Assembly (NCBI GenBank): GCA_934365945.1
Contig: CAKRNE010000002.1
Location: 186,001-250,000, forward strand
From: an uncultured Agathobacter sp.
GTDB taxonomy: Bacteria > Bacillota > Clostridia > Lachnospirales > Lachnospiraceae
Reading direction: 5' to 3'
Length of the DNA: 64,000 nt
Made by a program: the position numbers and the translations under genes. Shown here one piece after another: positions 44,268-53,804 of the stretch (position 1 is the first letter of the stretch; each line of letters starts with the position of its first letter). The notes beneath the pieces are model-generated. The model saw only the letters and a list, made by a program, of their open reading frames with translations. It was not told the origin of the DNA and made no database searches.

Positions 44268-45506
44268 ATGGAGCAAAAAAGCAATTCTTACTATATAGGC
44301 ATTGATATTAATGATAAATATGCCATGGTAAGCTTTCTTCAATTTAATATGAAAGAGCCGGAAACGGCCAGCACAATTGCGGGTTCAATGGTGTATCAGA
44401 TTCCTCTGGTGCTTGCAAGAAGAAAAAACATGGGAATGTGGTATTACGGTGATGAGGCCCGCAAAATGTCAAAAAGTGCCGAGCTGGTATGCATTGATAA
44501 TCTGCTAAAGAGGGCTATGTCTAAGGAAAAAATCGTTATTGAAGATGAAATCTTTATGGCTGAGGATCTGCTTGCTTTATTTATCAAAAAGCTTATTGCA
44601 TTACCTTCAAAGATGGGCAATCCCTCAGTGTGTGACAAACTGGTCATATGTCTTAAGCAGCTTACCAAAGAAAACGTGAAGCTGTTTGTCGGTCTTCTGC
44701 CAAAGCTTGGGCTTAATTCTAAGCAGCTTATGATTATAGATCACAAGGAGAGCTTTTATTATTATGCCCTGAATCAGGAAAAAGCTCTGTGGCTTCATGA
44801 TGTTTTTCTTTTTGAAAAAGACAGGGATAATCTGAGCTGTATGGGTTTGAGGCGTGATATAAGGACAACTCCGCAGGTGGTTTCAATTGACGAGATAGTG
44901 TACGATGCAATGAAAGAGGATGACTGGGACAGTTACTTTTCGGAAATTATAAAAGATACATTTAAAAACCATGCTGTCTCAACAGTATATCTGGTCGGAG
45001 ATGGATTTTCACAGTCGTGGATGAAGCAGTCGTTAACTATATTGTGCAGCGGGCGCCGTGTTTTTATGGGAAACAATCTTTTCTCAAAGGGCGCCTGTTA
45101 TGCGGCACGTACAAGAGATAATGAAGACAGTTGGCCTTTTGTCTATATGGGTGAGAATGAGATGAAATTTAATTTGAGCCTTAAGGTAAAGGACAGAGGG
45201 AATCTCTCCTTTTACAATTTGATCAGCGCAGGGACAAACTGGTTTGAGGCTAAAGGAGAGTGCGAGGTCATTGTTGGAGACTCCTATGAGGTGGATTTCT
45301 GGAAGCAGCTTCCAAAAAGCAGGGAGGCAAAGATAGAGACGCTTGAGCTGACTGATATGCCGGTGAGACCTGACAGGGCTACGCGAATAAGAATTACAGC
45401 GACACCTGTTTCGGATGATAAGATTGATATTGAGATTAAAGACCTGGGCTTTGGAGAAATCTTCAGAAGCTCCGGTAAAGTATGGCACTATGAAATGACT
45501 ATGTAG
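44268..45506 (+). CDS. DUF5716-family protein with Hsp70/actin-like ATPase fold
   Basis: 412 residues. The first 285 residues follow the actin/Hsp70 (ASKHA) order: a phosphate-1-like YYIGIDINDKYAMVSF (8-23), a second domain with DHKESFYYYALNQ (158-170) in the place of the connecting helix, and VYLVGDGFSQSWM (240-252), resembling the adenosine motif, followed by GNNLFSKGACYAA (268-280), which matches the final NPDEAVALGAA stretch of Hsp70s. A C-terminal beta domain (290-412) resembles a substrate-binding part. ATP binding is inferred. It is preceded by AGAGGAAAGG and lies 16 bases after the DUF5717 gene. No chaperone partners (GrpE, DnaJ) are nearby. Confidence 0.82.
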   Translation: MEQKSNSYYIGIDINDKYAMVSFLQFNMKEPETASTIAGSMVYQIPLVLARRKNMGMWYYGDEARKMSKSAELVCIDNLLKRAMSKEKIVIEDEIFMAEDLLALFIKKLIALPSKMGNPSVCDKLVICLKQLTKENVKLFVGLLPKLGLNSKQLMIIDHKESFYYYALNQEKALWLHDVFLFEKDRDNLSCMGLRRDIRTTPQVVSIDEIVYDAMKEDDWDSYFSEIIKDTFKNHAVSTVYLVGDGFSQSWMKQSLTILCSGRRVFMGNNLFSKGACYAARTRDNEDSWPFVYMGENEMKFNLSLKVKDRGNLSFYNLISAGTNWFEAKGECEVIVGDSYEVDFWKQLPKSREAKIETLELTDMPVRPDRATRIRITATPVSDDKIDIEIKDLGFGEIFRSSGKVWHYEMTM

Positions 45507-45514
45507 GAGGGCAT

Positions 45515-46327
45515 ATGGGAGAGCTATTACTTTGCAATGAACCAATTGCAGCCATGCCCTTTTATCTGGAGGGCGTGTCGATAAATATATATTCGATAGA
45601 AGAGCTGGACTATTATATTATAAACAACGTATATCTTCTGGATAAAAGCTTCATGAATCAGGAGCTTTGTGCGTGGATAGAAAATCAGGCAAAGCTTGAA
45701 AAGCTTGCGCAACATCTTAAAATGATTATATCAACCAATGGCCGTTTGTCAGCATTTGTCACAGAAATACTTGAGTATTCAGGCTATTGCAGTGCCACGC
45801 AGATATCATCGGTTCACGATACATTAAGAGAGCTTGAGGGGAAAAGTTCATTTGAATGTGCTAAGCTTCGGGCGGACAATCTTATGAAAGCGGGAAAGTA
45901 TCAAAATTCCATTATTGAATACAGGAAGCTTTTGTCATCGGAGGAAGCCAAAACTGCTGATACAGCACTTTGCGGCAACGTATATAACAACATGGCATGT
46001 GCATACGCAAGATTGTTTCTGTTTGAAACAGCAGCAGATTTTTTCAGAAAAGCTTATCAGTACAACAAAAACCGAAAATCCCTGTGGTCATGTCTTATTT
46101 CATACAAATGTATGGGTGATGATGATAAATTTAATACGGTTGTAGAGGATTACCGGATAGATGAAGCAGAGCTTGTTAAATTAGAGGATGTGATAAAGGG
46201 ATTTTATTCGGGTAGTGAGAGCGCCCTGATAGAGGCAAAGGCCACAGAAATAAAAAATATGTCAGCTGCAGAAAAGGCAGACATTATTTTAAAATATAAA
46301 GAGGAATATCGTTCACATGTTATTTAA
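45515..46327 (+). CDS. TPR-like helical protein of the DUF5716/5717 cluster
   Basis: 270 residues, family not recognised. The N-terminus (1-100) is mixed, starting with a hydrophobic strand region (PFYLEGVSINIYSIEELDYYI). The middle (about 110-210) consists of helix pairs with tetratricopeptide features: CAKLRADNLMKAGKYQNSIIEYRKLL, NVYNNMACAYARLFLFETAADFFRKAY and SLWSCLISYKCMGDDDKF. It has no signal peptide and no membrane helix, so it is probably a cytoplasmic adaptor. It starts eight bases after the DUF5716 gene behind GTAGGAGGGC and overlaps the next gene by 11 bases, so it belongs to the same complex by context. Confidence 0.8.
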   Translation: MGELLLCNEPIAAMPFYLEGVSINIYSIEELDYYIINNVYLLDKSFMNQELCAWIENQAKLEKLAQHLKMIISTNGRLSAFVTEILEYSGYCSATQISSVHDTLRELEGKSSFECAKLRADNLMKAGKYQNSIIEYRKLLSSEEAKTADTALCGNVYNNMACAYARLFLFETAADFFRKAYQYNKNRKSLWSCLISYKCMGDDDKFNTVVEDYRIDEAELVKLEDVIKGFYSGSESALIEAKATEIKNMSAAEKADIILKYKEEYRSHVI

Positions 46328-47465
46328 ACGTCGAAAAAAAACAAATCAGCAAGAGGAATATACTCAAAAGATAATAAAACAGGAATCAGCAGAGTTTCAG
46401 GTGGTTGATGCCTGCGAACAGATGATAGATGCGGCAAGAGAATTCGAGGCCGCAAGGGAAGAGTATGCGCAGGTTACAAATTATCTTACAGATATAGAGC
46501 GTATGGAAAATATGAAAGACCCGGACAAAAAGCTTGTGTGCGATGCCGCTGCAAGCATAGCACAGCTTGAAAGAAAAAGGACGGAATTTCTAAAAACCGA
46601 AAACAAAATATCGGACAGCCAGTATGTGCAGATGCAGGAGCAGGAGGCTGAGATACCAAGGGCGATAAAAAGACTTGAAAAAAATGAGAGAAGTCTTGAT
46701 GCCATAAACAGGGATTTGAGATTCCTTGAGAGTGAAAAGATGGAGCTTGACATTGAAAAGGATGAGGCTGTGGCAGCGCAAAAGAAGGTTAGAATCTATG
46801 CCGTTTTGGTTATTGCGTTTTTTGTGACAGTTGTTGTACTTTGCATGGCTCTTAGATTTCAGCTTGATGTTGATACAACGGTTTTTACGTTTATCGGAGC
46901 AATTATAGCTGCTCTTGCTGGAACATTCGTGTTTTATTCGTATCAGGAACAGCAGAGGTCGATACGAAGCTGTAATGTAAACAAAAACAGAGCGATTGTA
47001 CTGGAAAACAGAGTCAAGATTAAATATGTGAATGTGAAAAATACGATAGATTATACCTATGAAAAATATCACATAAAAAACTCAAAGGAGCTGACATACA
47101 TATATGAGCAGTATCTGCTTGCGGTAAAGGAAAAAGAGCGCTTCAGACAGACAAATGAGGATTTGGAATATAACAGTAAAAAGCTGATTCGGGTGCTTCA
47201 GACCAATGATTTCTATGATGCGAGAGTATGGCTTAATTACACCAATGCCATTGTAGATCACCGCGAGATGGTGGAGCTGAAGCATGAGCTTATCGGCAGA
47301 AGGCAAAAGCTCAGAGGCCGCATGAAGTATAACATCGAAGCCGTTACCGGGCTTAGAAGGGAAATATTGTCACACAGAGAACAGGTTGGAGACAAAATTA
47401 ATGAAATTAACCGGATTTTAAATAAAATTGCCGAGCTTAATATGGAACTTGAATATGAGGATTGA
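46317..47465 (+). CDS. Membrane-anchored coiled-coil protein of the DUF5716/5717 cluster
   Basis: 382 residues, family not recognised. A basic start (MLFKRRKK) leads into a long coiled coil (about 25-155, rich in Glu, Arg, Lys and Ala), then two membrane helices (about 159-179 and 187-208) joined by a short loop of about eight residues, then a second coiled coil (about 210-380). Both long arms therefore face the same side, most likely the cytoplasm. The form is that of a membrane anchor or spacer. It overlaps the TPR-like gene by 11 bases, so synthesis is coupled. No terminator follows; gltX starts 110 bases downstream. Confidence 0.82.
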   Translation: MLFKRRKKTNQQEEYTQKIIKQESAEFQVVDACEQMIDAAREFEAAREEYAQVTNYLTDIERMENMKDPDKKLVCDAAASIAQLERKRTEFLKTENKISDSQYVQMQEQEAEIPRAIKRLEKNERSLDAINRDLRFLESEKMELDIEKDEAVAAQKKVRIYAVLVIAFFVTVVVLCMALRFQLDVDTTVFTFIGAIIAALAGTFVFYSYQEQQRSIRSCNVNKNRAIVLENRVKIKYVNVKNTIDYTYEKYHIKNSKELTYIYEQYLLAVKEKERFRQTNEDLEYNSKKLIRVLQTNDFYDARVWLNYTNAIVDHREMVELKHELIGRRQKLRGRMKYNIEAVTGLRREILSHREQVGDKINEINRILNKIAELNMELEYED

Positions 47466-47574
47466 TTAAATGACCATATTGTTATATAATTTCAAGTTGA
47501 AAAATGATTAAAACAGTAGTTGTTAGCTGATTTTTAATGGTTACAAAAATAATAATATAGAGGAGCACATTTCA

Positions 47575-49029
47575 ATGAGTAAGATTAGAACACGATTTGC
47601 ACCAAGCCCTACAGGAAGAATGCATGTAGGAAATTTGAGGACTGCACTTTATGCATATCTGATTGCAAAGCATGAGGGCGGAGATTTCATTCTGCGTATA
47701 GAGGATACAGACCAGGTACGCCAGGTGGAGGGCGCTGTTGATATTATCAACAGGACACTTGAGGAAACGGGTCTTGTCCATGATGAGGGTCCTGACAAGG
47801 ATGGAGGATGCGGTCCATATGTACAGAGTGAGCGTGTGGCACAGGGCGTCTATATGAAGTATGCAAAGGAGCTTATCGACAAGGGTGAGGCATATTACTG
47901 CTTTTGCGACAAGGAGCGTCTTGACAGCCTTAGGACAACAGTTGCAGGCAAGGAAATCTCTATTTATGACAAGCACTGCCTACACCTGTCAAAGGAGGAG
48001 ATTGAGGCAAATCTTGCTGCCGGCAAGCCATATGTCATCAGACAGAACAACCCTACAGAGGGTACAACCACATTTGAGGATGAGATTTACGGAGATATCA
48101 CAGTAGATAATGCAGAGCTTGATGATATGATTCTTATCAAATCTGACGGATATCCTACATACAATTTTGCAAACGTAGTCGATGATCACCTGATGGGCAT
48201 CACACATGTAGTCAGAGGAAACGAGTACCTATCATCATCACCTAAGTACAACAGACTCTATGAGGCATTTGGATGGGATGTGCCTGTATATGTACACTGT
48301 CCTCTTATCACTGATGAGGAGCATCATAAGCTTTCAAAGAGATGCGGTCATTCATCATTTGAGGATTTACTGGATCAGGGCTTCCTTACAGAGGCCATTG
48401 TAAACTTTGTAGCGCTTCTTGGCTGGAGCCCTTCGGACAATCAGGAGATTATGTCGCTTCCAGAGCTTGTCGAGAAGTTTGACTATCATCATATGAGCAA
48501 ATCACCTGCTGTATTTGACTTCACAAAGCTTAAATGGATGAACGGTGAGTACATAAAGAAGCTTGATTTTGACAAATTCTATGAGATGGCTCTTCCATAT
48601 ATAAAGGAGGTTGTCACAAAGGATTATGACCTTAAGAAGATAGCAAGGATGGTTCAGACACGTATTGAGATATTCCCTGATATCAAGGAGCATATTGATT
48701 TCTTTGAAAAGCTTCCGGATTACGATATTGCCATGTATACACACAAGAAGATGAAGACAAATCCAGAGACTTCACTTGAGGTATTAAACGATGTGGTTCC
48801 TATTCTTGAAAGCTGTGATGACTTCTCAAATGATGCACTTTTTGAGACTCTTAAGGCATATGCCACAGAAAAGGGTTATAAGATAGGCTATGTTATGTGG
48901 CCAATCCGTACTGCAGTTTCAGGTAAGCAGATGACACCGGGTGGAGCTACAGAGCTCATGGAGGTGTTTGGCAAAGAGGAGTCTATAGCCAGAATAAAGA
49001 ATGGTATAGAAAAGCTTTCTAATAACTAG
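47575..49029 (+). CDS. gltX: Glutamate--tRNA ligase
   Basis: 484 residues, normal length. Class I synthetase: [18 protein letters not shown] with the HIGH-equivalent HVGN near residue 18, an LRIEDTDQ site and KMSKS-equivalent KLSKR near 250. The C-terminal anticodon-binding helices end [25 protein letters not shown]. It loads tRNA-Glu with glutamate; in lineages without GlnRS it also charges tRNA-Gln for later amidation. AGAGGAG precedes the start. The gene follows the DUF5716/5717 cluster but has no evident link with it. Confidence 0.97.
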   Translation: MSKIRTRFAPSPTGRMHVGNLRTALYAYLIAKHEGGDFILRIEDTDQVRQVEGAVDIINRTLEETGLVHDEGPDKDGGCGPYVQSERVAQGVYMKYAKELIDKGEAYYCFCDKERLDSLRTTVAGKEISIYDKHCLHLSKEEIEANLAAGKPYVIRQNNPTEGTTTFEDEIYGDITVDNAELDDMILIKSDGYPTYNFANVVDDHLMGITHVVRGNEYLSSSPKYNRLYEAFGWDVPVYVHCPLITDEEHHKLSKRCGHSSFEDLLDQGFLTEAIVNFVALLGWSPSDNQEIMSLPELVEKFDYHHMSKSPAVFDFTKLKWMNGEYIKKLDFDKFYEMALPYIKEVVTKDYDLKKIARMVQTRIEIFPDIKEHIDFFEKLPDYDIAMYTHKKMKTNPETSLEVLNDVVPILESCDDFSNDALFETLKAYATEKGYKIGYVMWPIRTAVSGKQMTPGGATELMEVFGKEESIARIKNGIEKLSNN

Positions 49030-49042
49030 ATAAAGGTATCAT

Positions 49043-50875
49043 ATGGATTTTAATAAAGCCCAGCTTGGCGCCATCGAACATACTGATGGCGCTATGCTTG
49101 TTTTGGCGGGTCCGGGTTCTGGGAAAACCGCTGTTATCACGCATAGAACAAAAAACTTAATAAAGAAACATCATGTAAATCCTTCAGAAATTCTTGTTAT
49201 TACATTTACAAAGGCAGCAGCCGGTGAGATGAAGGAGAGGTTTAATGCTCTAATGGGTGAAGAGAGGGTGAATGTGTCGTTTGGCACCTTTCACGCTGTC
49301 TTTTTTACCATACTCAAATATGCCTACAGGTTTACAAGTGCAAATATAGCTGATGAGATGACAAGATATAAATTTATCAGGGAAATAATGTCATACTATC
49401 GGTTGGAATACAAGGATGAAAACGAATTTATTGGCAATCTTCTGGCAGAAATAAGTATTATAAAAAACAGCCGTATAGATATTGAGCACTTCTATTCAAG
49501 TGTATGCGGAGAGGAAATATTCAGGGATATTTACAAAAAATACGAGAATAGATTAAGGGAAAGCAGGCTTATCGATTTTGACGATATGCTCTCATACACA
49601 TATGAGCTGTTTACTAAGAGAAAGGATATCCTTGGGCTGTGGCAGAACAAATATAAGTATATACTTATAGATGAGTTTCAGGATATAAACCGTCTGCAGT
49701 ATGAGATTATAAAGCTGCTTGCACTTCCGCAGAATAATCTGTTTATTGTAGGAGATGATGACCAGTCCATATACCGTTTCAGAGGGTCAAAGCCTGAGAT
49801 AATGCTTGGATTTGAGAAGGATTATCCGGATGCAAAGAGGATATTGCTTGATACAAACTACAGATGTGGTAAATACATAGTTGATACATCCTTAAATCTG
49901 ATTTCCCACAACAGGGAAAGGTTTGAAAAGAAAATAATCGCAGCCAGCAGGTCGGATGTGCCTGTAGCCTTCGTGAATTTTGAGAACAGGAAGGATGAAA
50001 ATCTGTTTTTGATACGTGATATAGATAAAAAAATGAAGGATGGAGCTGCCTTTAGTGATTTTGCTGTGCTTTTCAGGACAAATACGCAGCCCAGAGCACT
50101 TATAGAACAGCTTATGGGTTATAATATTCCGTTTAAAACAAAGGACAATATACCAAACATATATGAGCACTGGATTGCGCGTGATATATTTACATATCAG
50201 AGGATATCAAAGGGAAGCAGGAAGCGCAGTGATTTCCTGCAGATTATGAACAGACCAAAGCGCTATCTTTCCAGAGACAGTCTGTGTGAACCGGAGGTCG
50301 CCTTTGATGAGTGGATTAAGCTGTTTGATGAAAAGCCATGGATAGCCGAACGTATTGAAAAGCTCGAATATGATATGCAGCTTATGAGCCATATGAACCC
50401 TTATGCCAGTATAAATTACATCAGAAAGGGCATAGGCTATGATGATTTTTTGACAGAATATGCACAGTATCGCAATATAAACAGGGATGATTTATTTGAT
50501 GTGATTGATGAAATTCAGGCCGGAGCAAAGGGGTATGCGACCTTTGAGGAATGGTATGAGCATATACAGGAGTATTCAGCAAGGTTAAAAATACTGGCGC
50601 AGAATAAGAGTACAAATCCTGATGCCGTGACACTTGCAACACTTCACAGCTCTAAGGGGCTTGAGTTTGAGAATGTGTATATTATTGATGCAAATGAGGG
50701 GATTATGCCATATAAGAAGGCAGTGCTTGAAAAGGATATTGAGGAGGAGCGCAGGCTGTTTTATGTGGGAATGACAAGAGCAAAGACAAATCTGTCAATA
50801 TACTCTGTAAAGTCAGTCAATGATAAAACAGCCATGGCTTCCCGATTCATTGGTGAGTGTAAAGAAAAAAACTAG
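49043..50875 (+). CDS. UvrD/PcrA-type superfamily 1 DNA helicase
   Basis: 610 residues with all helicase motifs: GPGSGKTAVITHR (about 22-34), ITFTKAAAGEMKER, DEFQDINRLQ (II), VGDDDQSIYRFRGSKPE (III), TNYRCG (IV), LHSSKGLEFENVYIID (V) and RRLFYVGMTRAKTNL (VI). It is about 120 residues shorter than PcrA and lacks the extended C-terminal region, so it is a UvrD relative rather than PcrA itself. It unwinds DNA 3' to 5' with ATP. It starts 13 bases after gltX. Its stop codon overlaps the stop of the convergent DUF1292 gene. Confidence 0.92.
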   Translation: MDFNKAQLGAIEHTDGAMLVLAGPGSGKTAVITHRTKNLIKKHHVNPSEILVITFTKAAAGEMKERFNALMGEERVNVSFGTFHAVFFTILKYAYRFTSANIADEMTRYKFIREIMSYYRLEYKDENEFIGNLLAEISIIKNSRIDIEHFYSSVCGEEIFRDIYKKYENRLRESRLIDFDDMLSYTYELFTKRKDILGLWQNKYKYILIDEFQDINRLQYEIIKLLALPQNNLFIVGDDDQSIYRFRGSKPEIMLGFEKDYPDAKRILLDTNYRCGKYIVDTSLNLISHNRERFEKKIIAASRSDVPVAFVNFENRKDENLFLIRDIDKKMKDGAAFSDFAVLFRTNTQPRALIEQLMGYNIPFKTKDNIPNIYEHWIARDIFTYQRISKGSRKRSDFLQIMNRPKRYLSRDSLCEPEVAFDEWIKLFDEKPWIAERIEKLEYDMQLMSHMNPYASINYIRKGIGYDDFLTEYAQYRNINRDDLFDVIDEIQAGAKGYATFEEWYEHIQEYSARLKILAQNKSTNPDAVTLATLHSSKGLEFENVYIIDANEGIMPYKKAVLEKDIEEERRLFYVGMTRAKTNLSIYSVKSVNDKTAMASRFIGECKEKN

Positions 50876-51183
50876 AGCTCATCAAACAGCTCATCATCCA
50901 AAAGCTCATCGAATCTGTCGGCTGCTGCATCGTATTCTTCATCGGATTCGATATTTTCAATTCTAGGGAGTCCTTCTTCGTCCTCGAAATAGCGGTACAG
51001 ATAAACATCGCCGTCCTCATTGTCACTGCCGTCCTCGTTTAATGGTAAAAGTGCTATGTAGTCCTGTTTATCAGCTTCAAAAATAGTGATAACCTTGCAC
51101 TCTACGCTGCCGTTGTCCAGATCGAGTGTTACGCGGATATCGTCAGCCTCTTCAGGTGTTACAGGGGTTGCTTTTTCTGCCAT
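50872..51183 (-). CDS. DUF1292-family acidic protein
   Basis: 103 residues from the ATG at 51183, chosen for the AAAGAGGT site before it. The DUF1292 core is clear: VTLDLDNGSVECKVITIFEADKQDYIALLPL, then VYLYRYFE. The tail (from about 75) is very acidic, ending in LLDDELFDEL. DUF1292 proteins are small, cytoplasmic and of unknown function; in many Firmicutes they lie near yrzB/yrrK and ruvX, which is not the case here. Converges on the helicase with a four-base overlap of stop codons. Confidence 0.88.
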   Translation of the reverse strand: MAEKATPVTPEEADDIRVTLDLDNGSVECKVITIFEADKQDYIALLPLNEDGSDNEDGDVYLYRYFEDEEGLPRIENIESDEEYDAAADRFDELLDDELFDEL

Positions 51184-51334
51184 ATGATACCTCTTTCTTT
51201 TAAATGTATTATCAGTATTGTGCATTGGGCATAGAAGCTATGACCCAATAAATATATTATAACAAATAATTCTATACAAAAAAAGTCAAAACTAGTATAA
51301 TTAGAGATATAAAAAATTGATTGGATGGTGCTGC

Positions 51335-53203
51335 ATGAGATTCAGACTGACAGAGGGAAACTTTATAAGAATAGGTGCATACAAGGAAGGAAATACAGCA
51401 GTGTTTACTTTCGCTGCACAAAAAGAGGATGAGTGCAACATTGTCCTTACAGATATAGCTCAAAAGAAAAAATACAATATAGAGGTGCCGGCACAATATT
51501 CGCTCGGGTCGCTTCGGTCGGTGAGGATTTATGACTTTGATTGTGAGAAATTCTCATATTATTACCTGATAAATGGTGTAAGACACATTGATCCATATGC
51601 AGCCAGGATATATGGAAGGGAAAAATGGAATGACTGTGAAAGAGCAGAAAAGGATTATGAGATAGAGTGCGGCATTGACGAGCCTGCCATTGACTGGAAA
51701 AAGGATATCCAGCCGGAGATAAGCCGTGACAGGATGAAACTGTATAAGCTTCATGTAAGAGGCTTTTCAATGGATACAGCCCAAAAGAATAAGCATGCCG
51801 GAACATTTGAGGCGGTTTCGGACCGTATAATGTACATCAAAAAAATGGGATTTACGTCATTGCTTCTTATGCCGGTCTATGAATTTGAGGAGATGACGGT
51901 TCCTGTTAAGCACGTTGTACCTGATTATGTAAAACCGGAATATTCCAGGCAGCAGCACAAAGCAGAGTTAGGACATTCGGTTAAGGCAGATGAAAAGGTC
52001 AATTTCTGGGGATACACAAGGGGGAATTATTTTGCCGTAAAGGCATCTTATGCAAATGAGCCGTCTGATGCCGCAAACGAGTTTGCAAGGCTTGTACAAA
52101 GGCTTCATAAAAACAATATGGAGTGTATCATGGAAATGTATTTTCCGGAAAATACAGACCATAATCTTATACTTAGTGCGCTGCATTACTGGGTACAGCG
52201 ATTTCATGTTGATGGTTTCAGGCTGCTTGGAGACAAGCTGCCTCTTACAGCTATTATCCAGGATGCAATGCTTAGCCGTACAAAAATACTTTACGACAGC
52301 TTTGACATGTCTGTGGTTCCTAAAGATAGAAGGTATGAAAATCTCTATATCGATAGGGCAGAGTACCAGTTTCCTGCCAGAATGATGTTAAATCACATAA
52401 ACTGTAATATGAATGAGCTTTTAAACCAGCAGCGCAAGCAGGGGGAAAATATTGGCTTTATCAATTATATAGCCGACAATAATGGTTTTACGCTTACTGA
52501 TCTGTTTATGTATAATGACCGGCATAATGAGACCAATGGCGAGAACAATACAGATGGACCGTCGTGGAATTTCAGCAATAATTATGGCTTTGAAGGTCCG
52601 TCTAAGAAGAAATTTGTAAGAGATATCAGAGCTATAAAGTGGAAGGATGCCATGCTTATGCTTTTTCTGGCGCAGGGGGTTCCTATGATTATGGCAGGGG
52701 ATGAGATTTGCAATTCCCAGAGCGGAAACAATAACGCTTACTGTCAGGATAACCCTATAGGCTGGGTAAACTGGGCGAACGAAAGCAGCAGGAGAGAAAA
52801 TGTGCGTTTTTTGACGAGACTTATTCGTTTCAGGGATGAACATCCTGTGATTTCGGCGGCAAAGCCATACAAATTTTGCGATTACAAGGCGGTTGGATAT
52901 CCTGACATCTCTTATCACGGTAAGAATGCATGGATAGGCGAGTGTGACCCGACAAAGCTGTGTGTAGGGGTTATGTATTGCGGTGATTATGGCGATGAGG
53001 ACAGAGATTATATTTATGTTGCATATAATTTCTATTCATCAAGAGAGAAGCTCGCGCTTCCTAAGCTTAAGAAAGGAATGAAATGGTATGCGGTATGCGA
53101 CAGCAGTCTTAAGACTCCGTTTTATGAGAATGAGACTGTGTGTGAAAATCAGCAGTATGCGGATGTGAGCCCGCAGTCAATATGCATACTTTTAGGAAAA
53201 TAA
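51335..53203 (+). CDS. GH13-fold (glycogen-debranching-like) pseudoenzyme
   Basis: 622 residues from the ATG at 51335 with GGATGGTG before it. Layout follows GlgX/isoamylase: an N-terminal CBM48-like beta domain (1-90), the YKLHVRGFSM barrel start, and GDEICNSQSGNNNAYCQDNPIGWVNW late in the barrel (455-480), nearly the classical sequence. Yet every catalytic region has changed: region I MEMYFPEN (267-274), region II DGFRLLGD in place of DGFRFDLA (nucleophile lost), region III LYDSFD in place of IAEPWD (acid/base lost), and region IV ADNNG in place of CHDG. It is unlikely to cut glycosidic bonds; a glycan-binding or regulatory role is inferred. It is followed directly by a DUF5662 gene. Confidence 0.85.
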   Translation: MRFRLTEGNFIRIGAYKEGNTAVFTFAAQKEDECNIVLTDIAQKKKYNIEVPAQYSLGSLRSVRIYDFDCEKFSYYYLINGVRHIDPYAARIYGREKWNDCERAEKDYEIECGIDEPAIDWKKDIQPEISRDRMKLYKLHVRGFSMDTAQKNKHAGTFEAVSDRIMYIKKMGFTSLLLMPVYEFEEMTVPVKHVVPDYVKPEYSRQQHKAELGHSVKADEKVNFWGYTRGNYFAVKASYANEPSDAANEFARLVQRLHKNNMECIMEMYFPENTDHNLILSALHYWVQRFHVDGFRLLGDKLPLTAIIQDAMLSRTKILYDSFDMSVVPKDRRYENLYIDRAEYQFPARMMLNHINCNMNELLNQQRKQGENIGFINYIADNNGFTLTDLFMYNDRHNETNGENNTDGPSWNFSNNYGFEGPSKKKFVRDIRAIKWKDAMLMLFLAQGVPMIMAGDEICNSQSGNNNAYCQDNPIGWVNWANESSRRENVRFLTRLIRFRDEHPVISAAKPYKFCDYKAVGYPDISYHGKNAWIGECDPTKLCVGVMYCGDYGDEDRDYIYVAYNFYSSREKLALPKLKKGMKWYAVCDSSLKTPFYENETVCENQQYADVSPQSICILLGK

Positions 53204-53204
53204 T

Positions 53205-53804
53205 ATGAACGCAATCAGGCATTTTATGACAATTACACATCATAAGCTTCTGGTTATGGCAGGCTGCTTTCGGATTGGCCTTTATAAGCAGGGCCTGCTT
53301 CATGACCTGTCAAAATACACTCCGACAGAGTTTCTGGTGGGCTGCAGATATTATAAGGGCTATATGAGCCCCAATAATGCGGAAAGAGCTGATAAGGGAT
53401 ATTCGGCGGCATGGCTGCATCATAAAGGGCGCAATAAGCATCATCTGGAGTATTGGATTGATTATGCGGTTCCAAAGCCCGGGGAGGACATCCATACACC
53501 AATGGAGGGGATGAAAATGCCCATAAAGTACGTCTGTGAGATGTTCATAGACAGAGTAAGTGCTTCCAAAAACTATCAGAAAGAAAAATATACTGACAGC
53601 AGCGCACTTATATATTATCAGAAAAGTGTAGCACACTATATGATTCATGAGGATACGAAAGCACTTCTTGAGTATCTGTTAGTTATGCTATCGGTTAAGG
53701 GCGAAGACTATACATATTCGTATATTAAAAATGAAGTGCTTAAGGGAAAAGTCCCCTACGAAAAGAAAACCCTAAACAAGCTTGAAGAGAGACTTCATGT
53801 CTGA
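53205..53804 (+). CDS. DUF5662-family protein (HD-like)
   Basis: 199 residues. Family recognised from FMTITHHKLLVMAGCFRIGLYKQGLLHDLSKYTPTEF near the start: it holds paired histidines, an HD-like LHDLSKYTP motif (about residue 32) and later AWLHHKGRNKHHLEYW. The His and Asp pattern suggests metal binding as in HD phosphohydrolases, but no activity is known. The start codon follows the GH13-like stop by one base, so the two genes are coupled. Its last 33 bases overlap the 3' end of the convergent pseudouridine synthase gene. Confidence 0.82.
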   Translation: MNAIRHFMTITHHKLLVMAGCFRIGLYKQGLLHDLSKYTPTEFLVGCRYYKGYMSPNNAERADKGYSAAWLHHKGRNKHHLEYWIDYAVPKPGEDIHTPMEGMKMPIKYVCEMFIDRVSASKNYQKEKYTDSSALIYYQKSVAHYMIHEDTKALLEYLLVMLSVKGEDYTYSYIKNEVLKGKVPYEKKTLNKLEERLHV

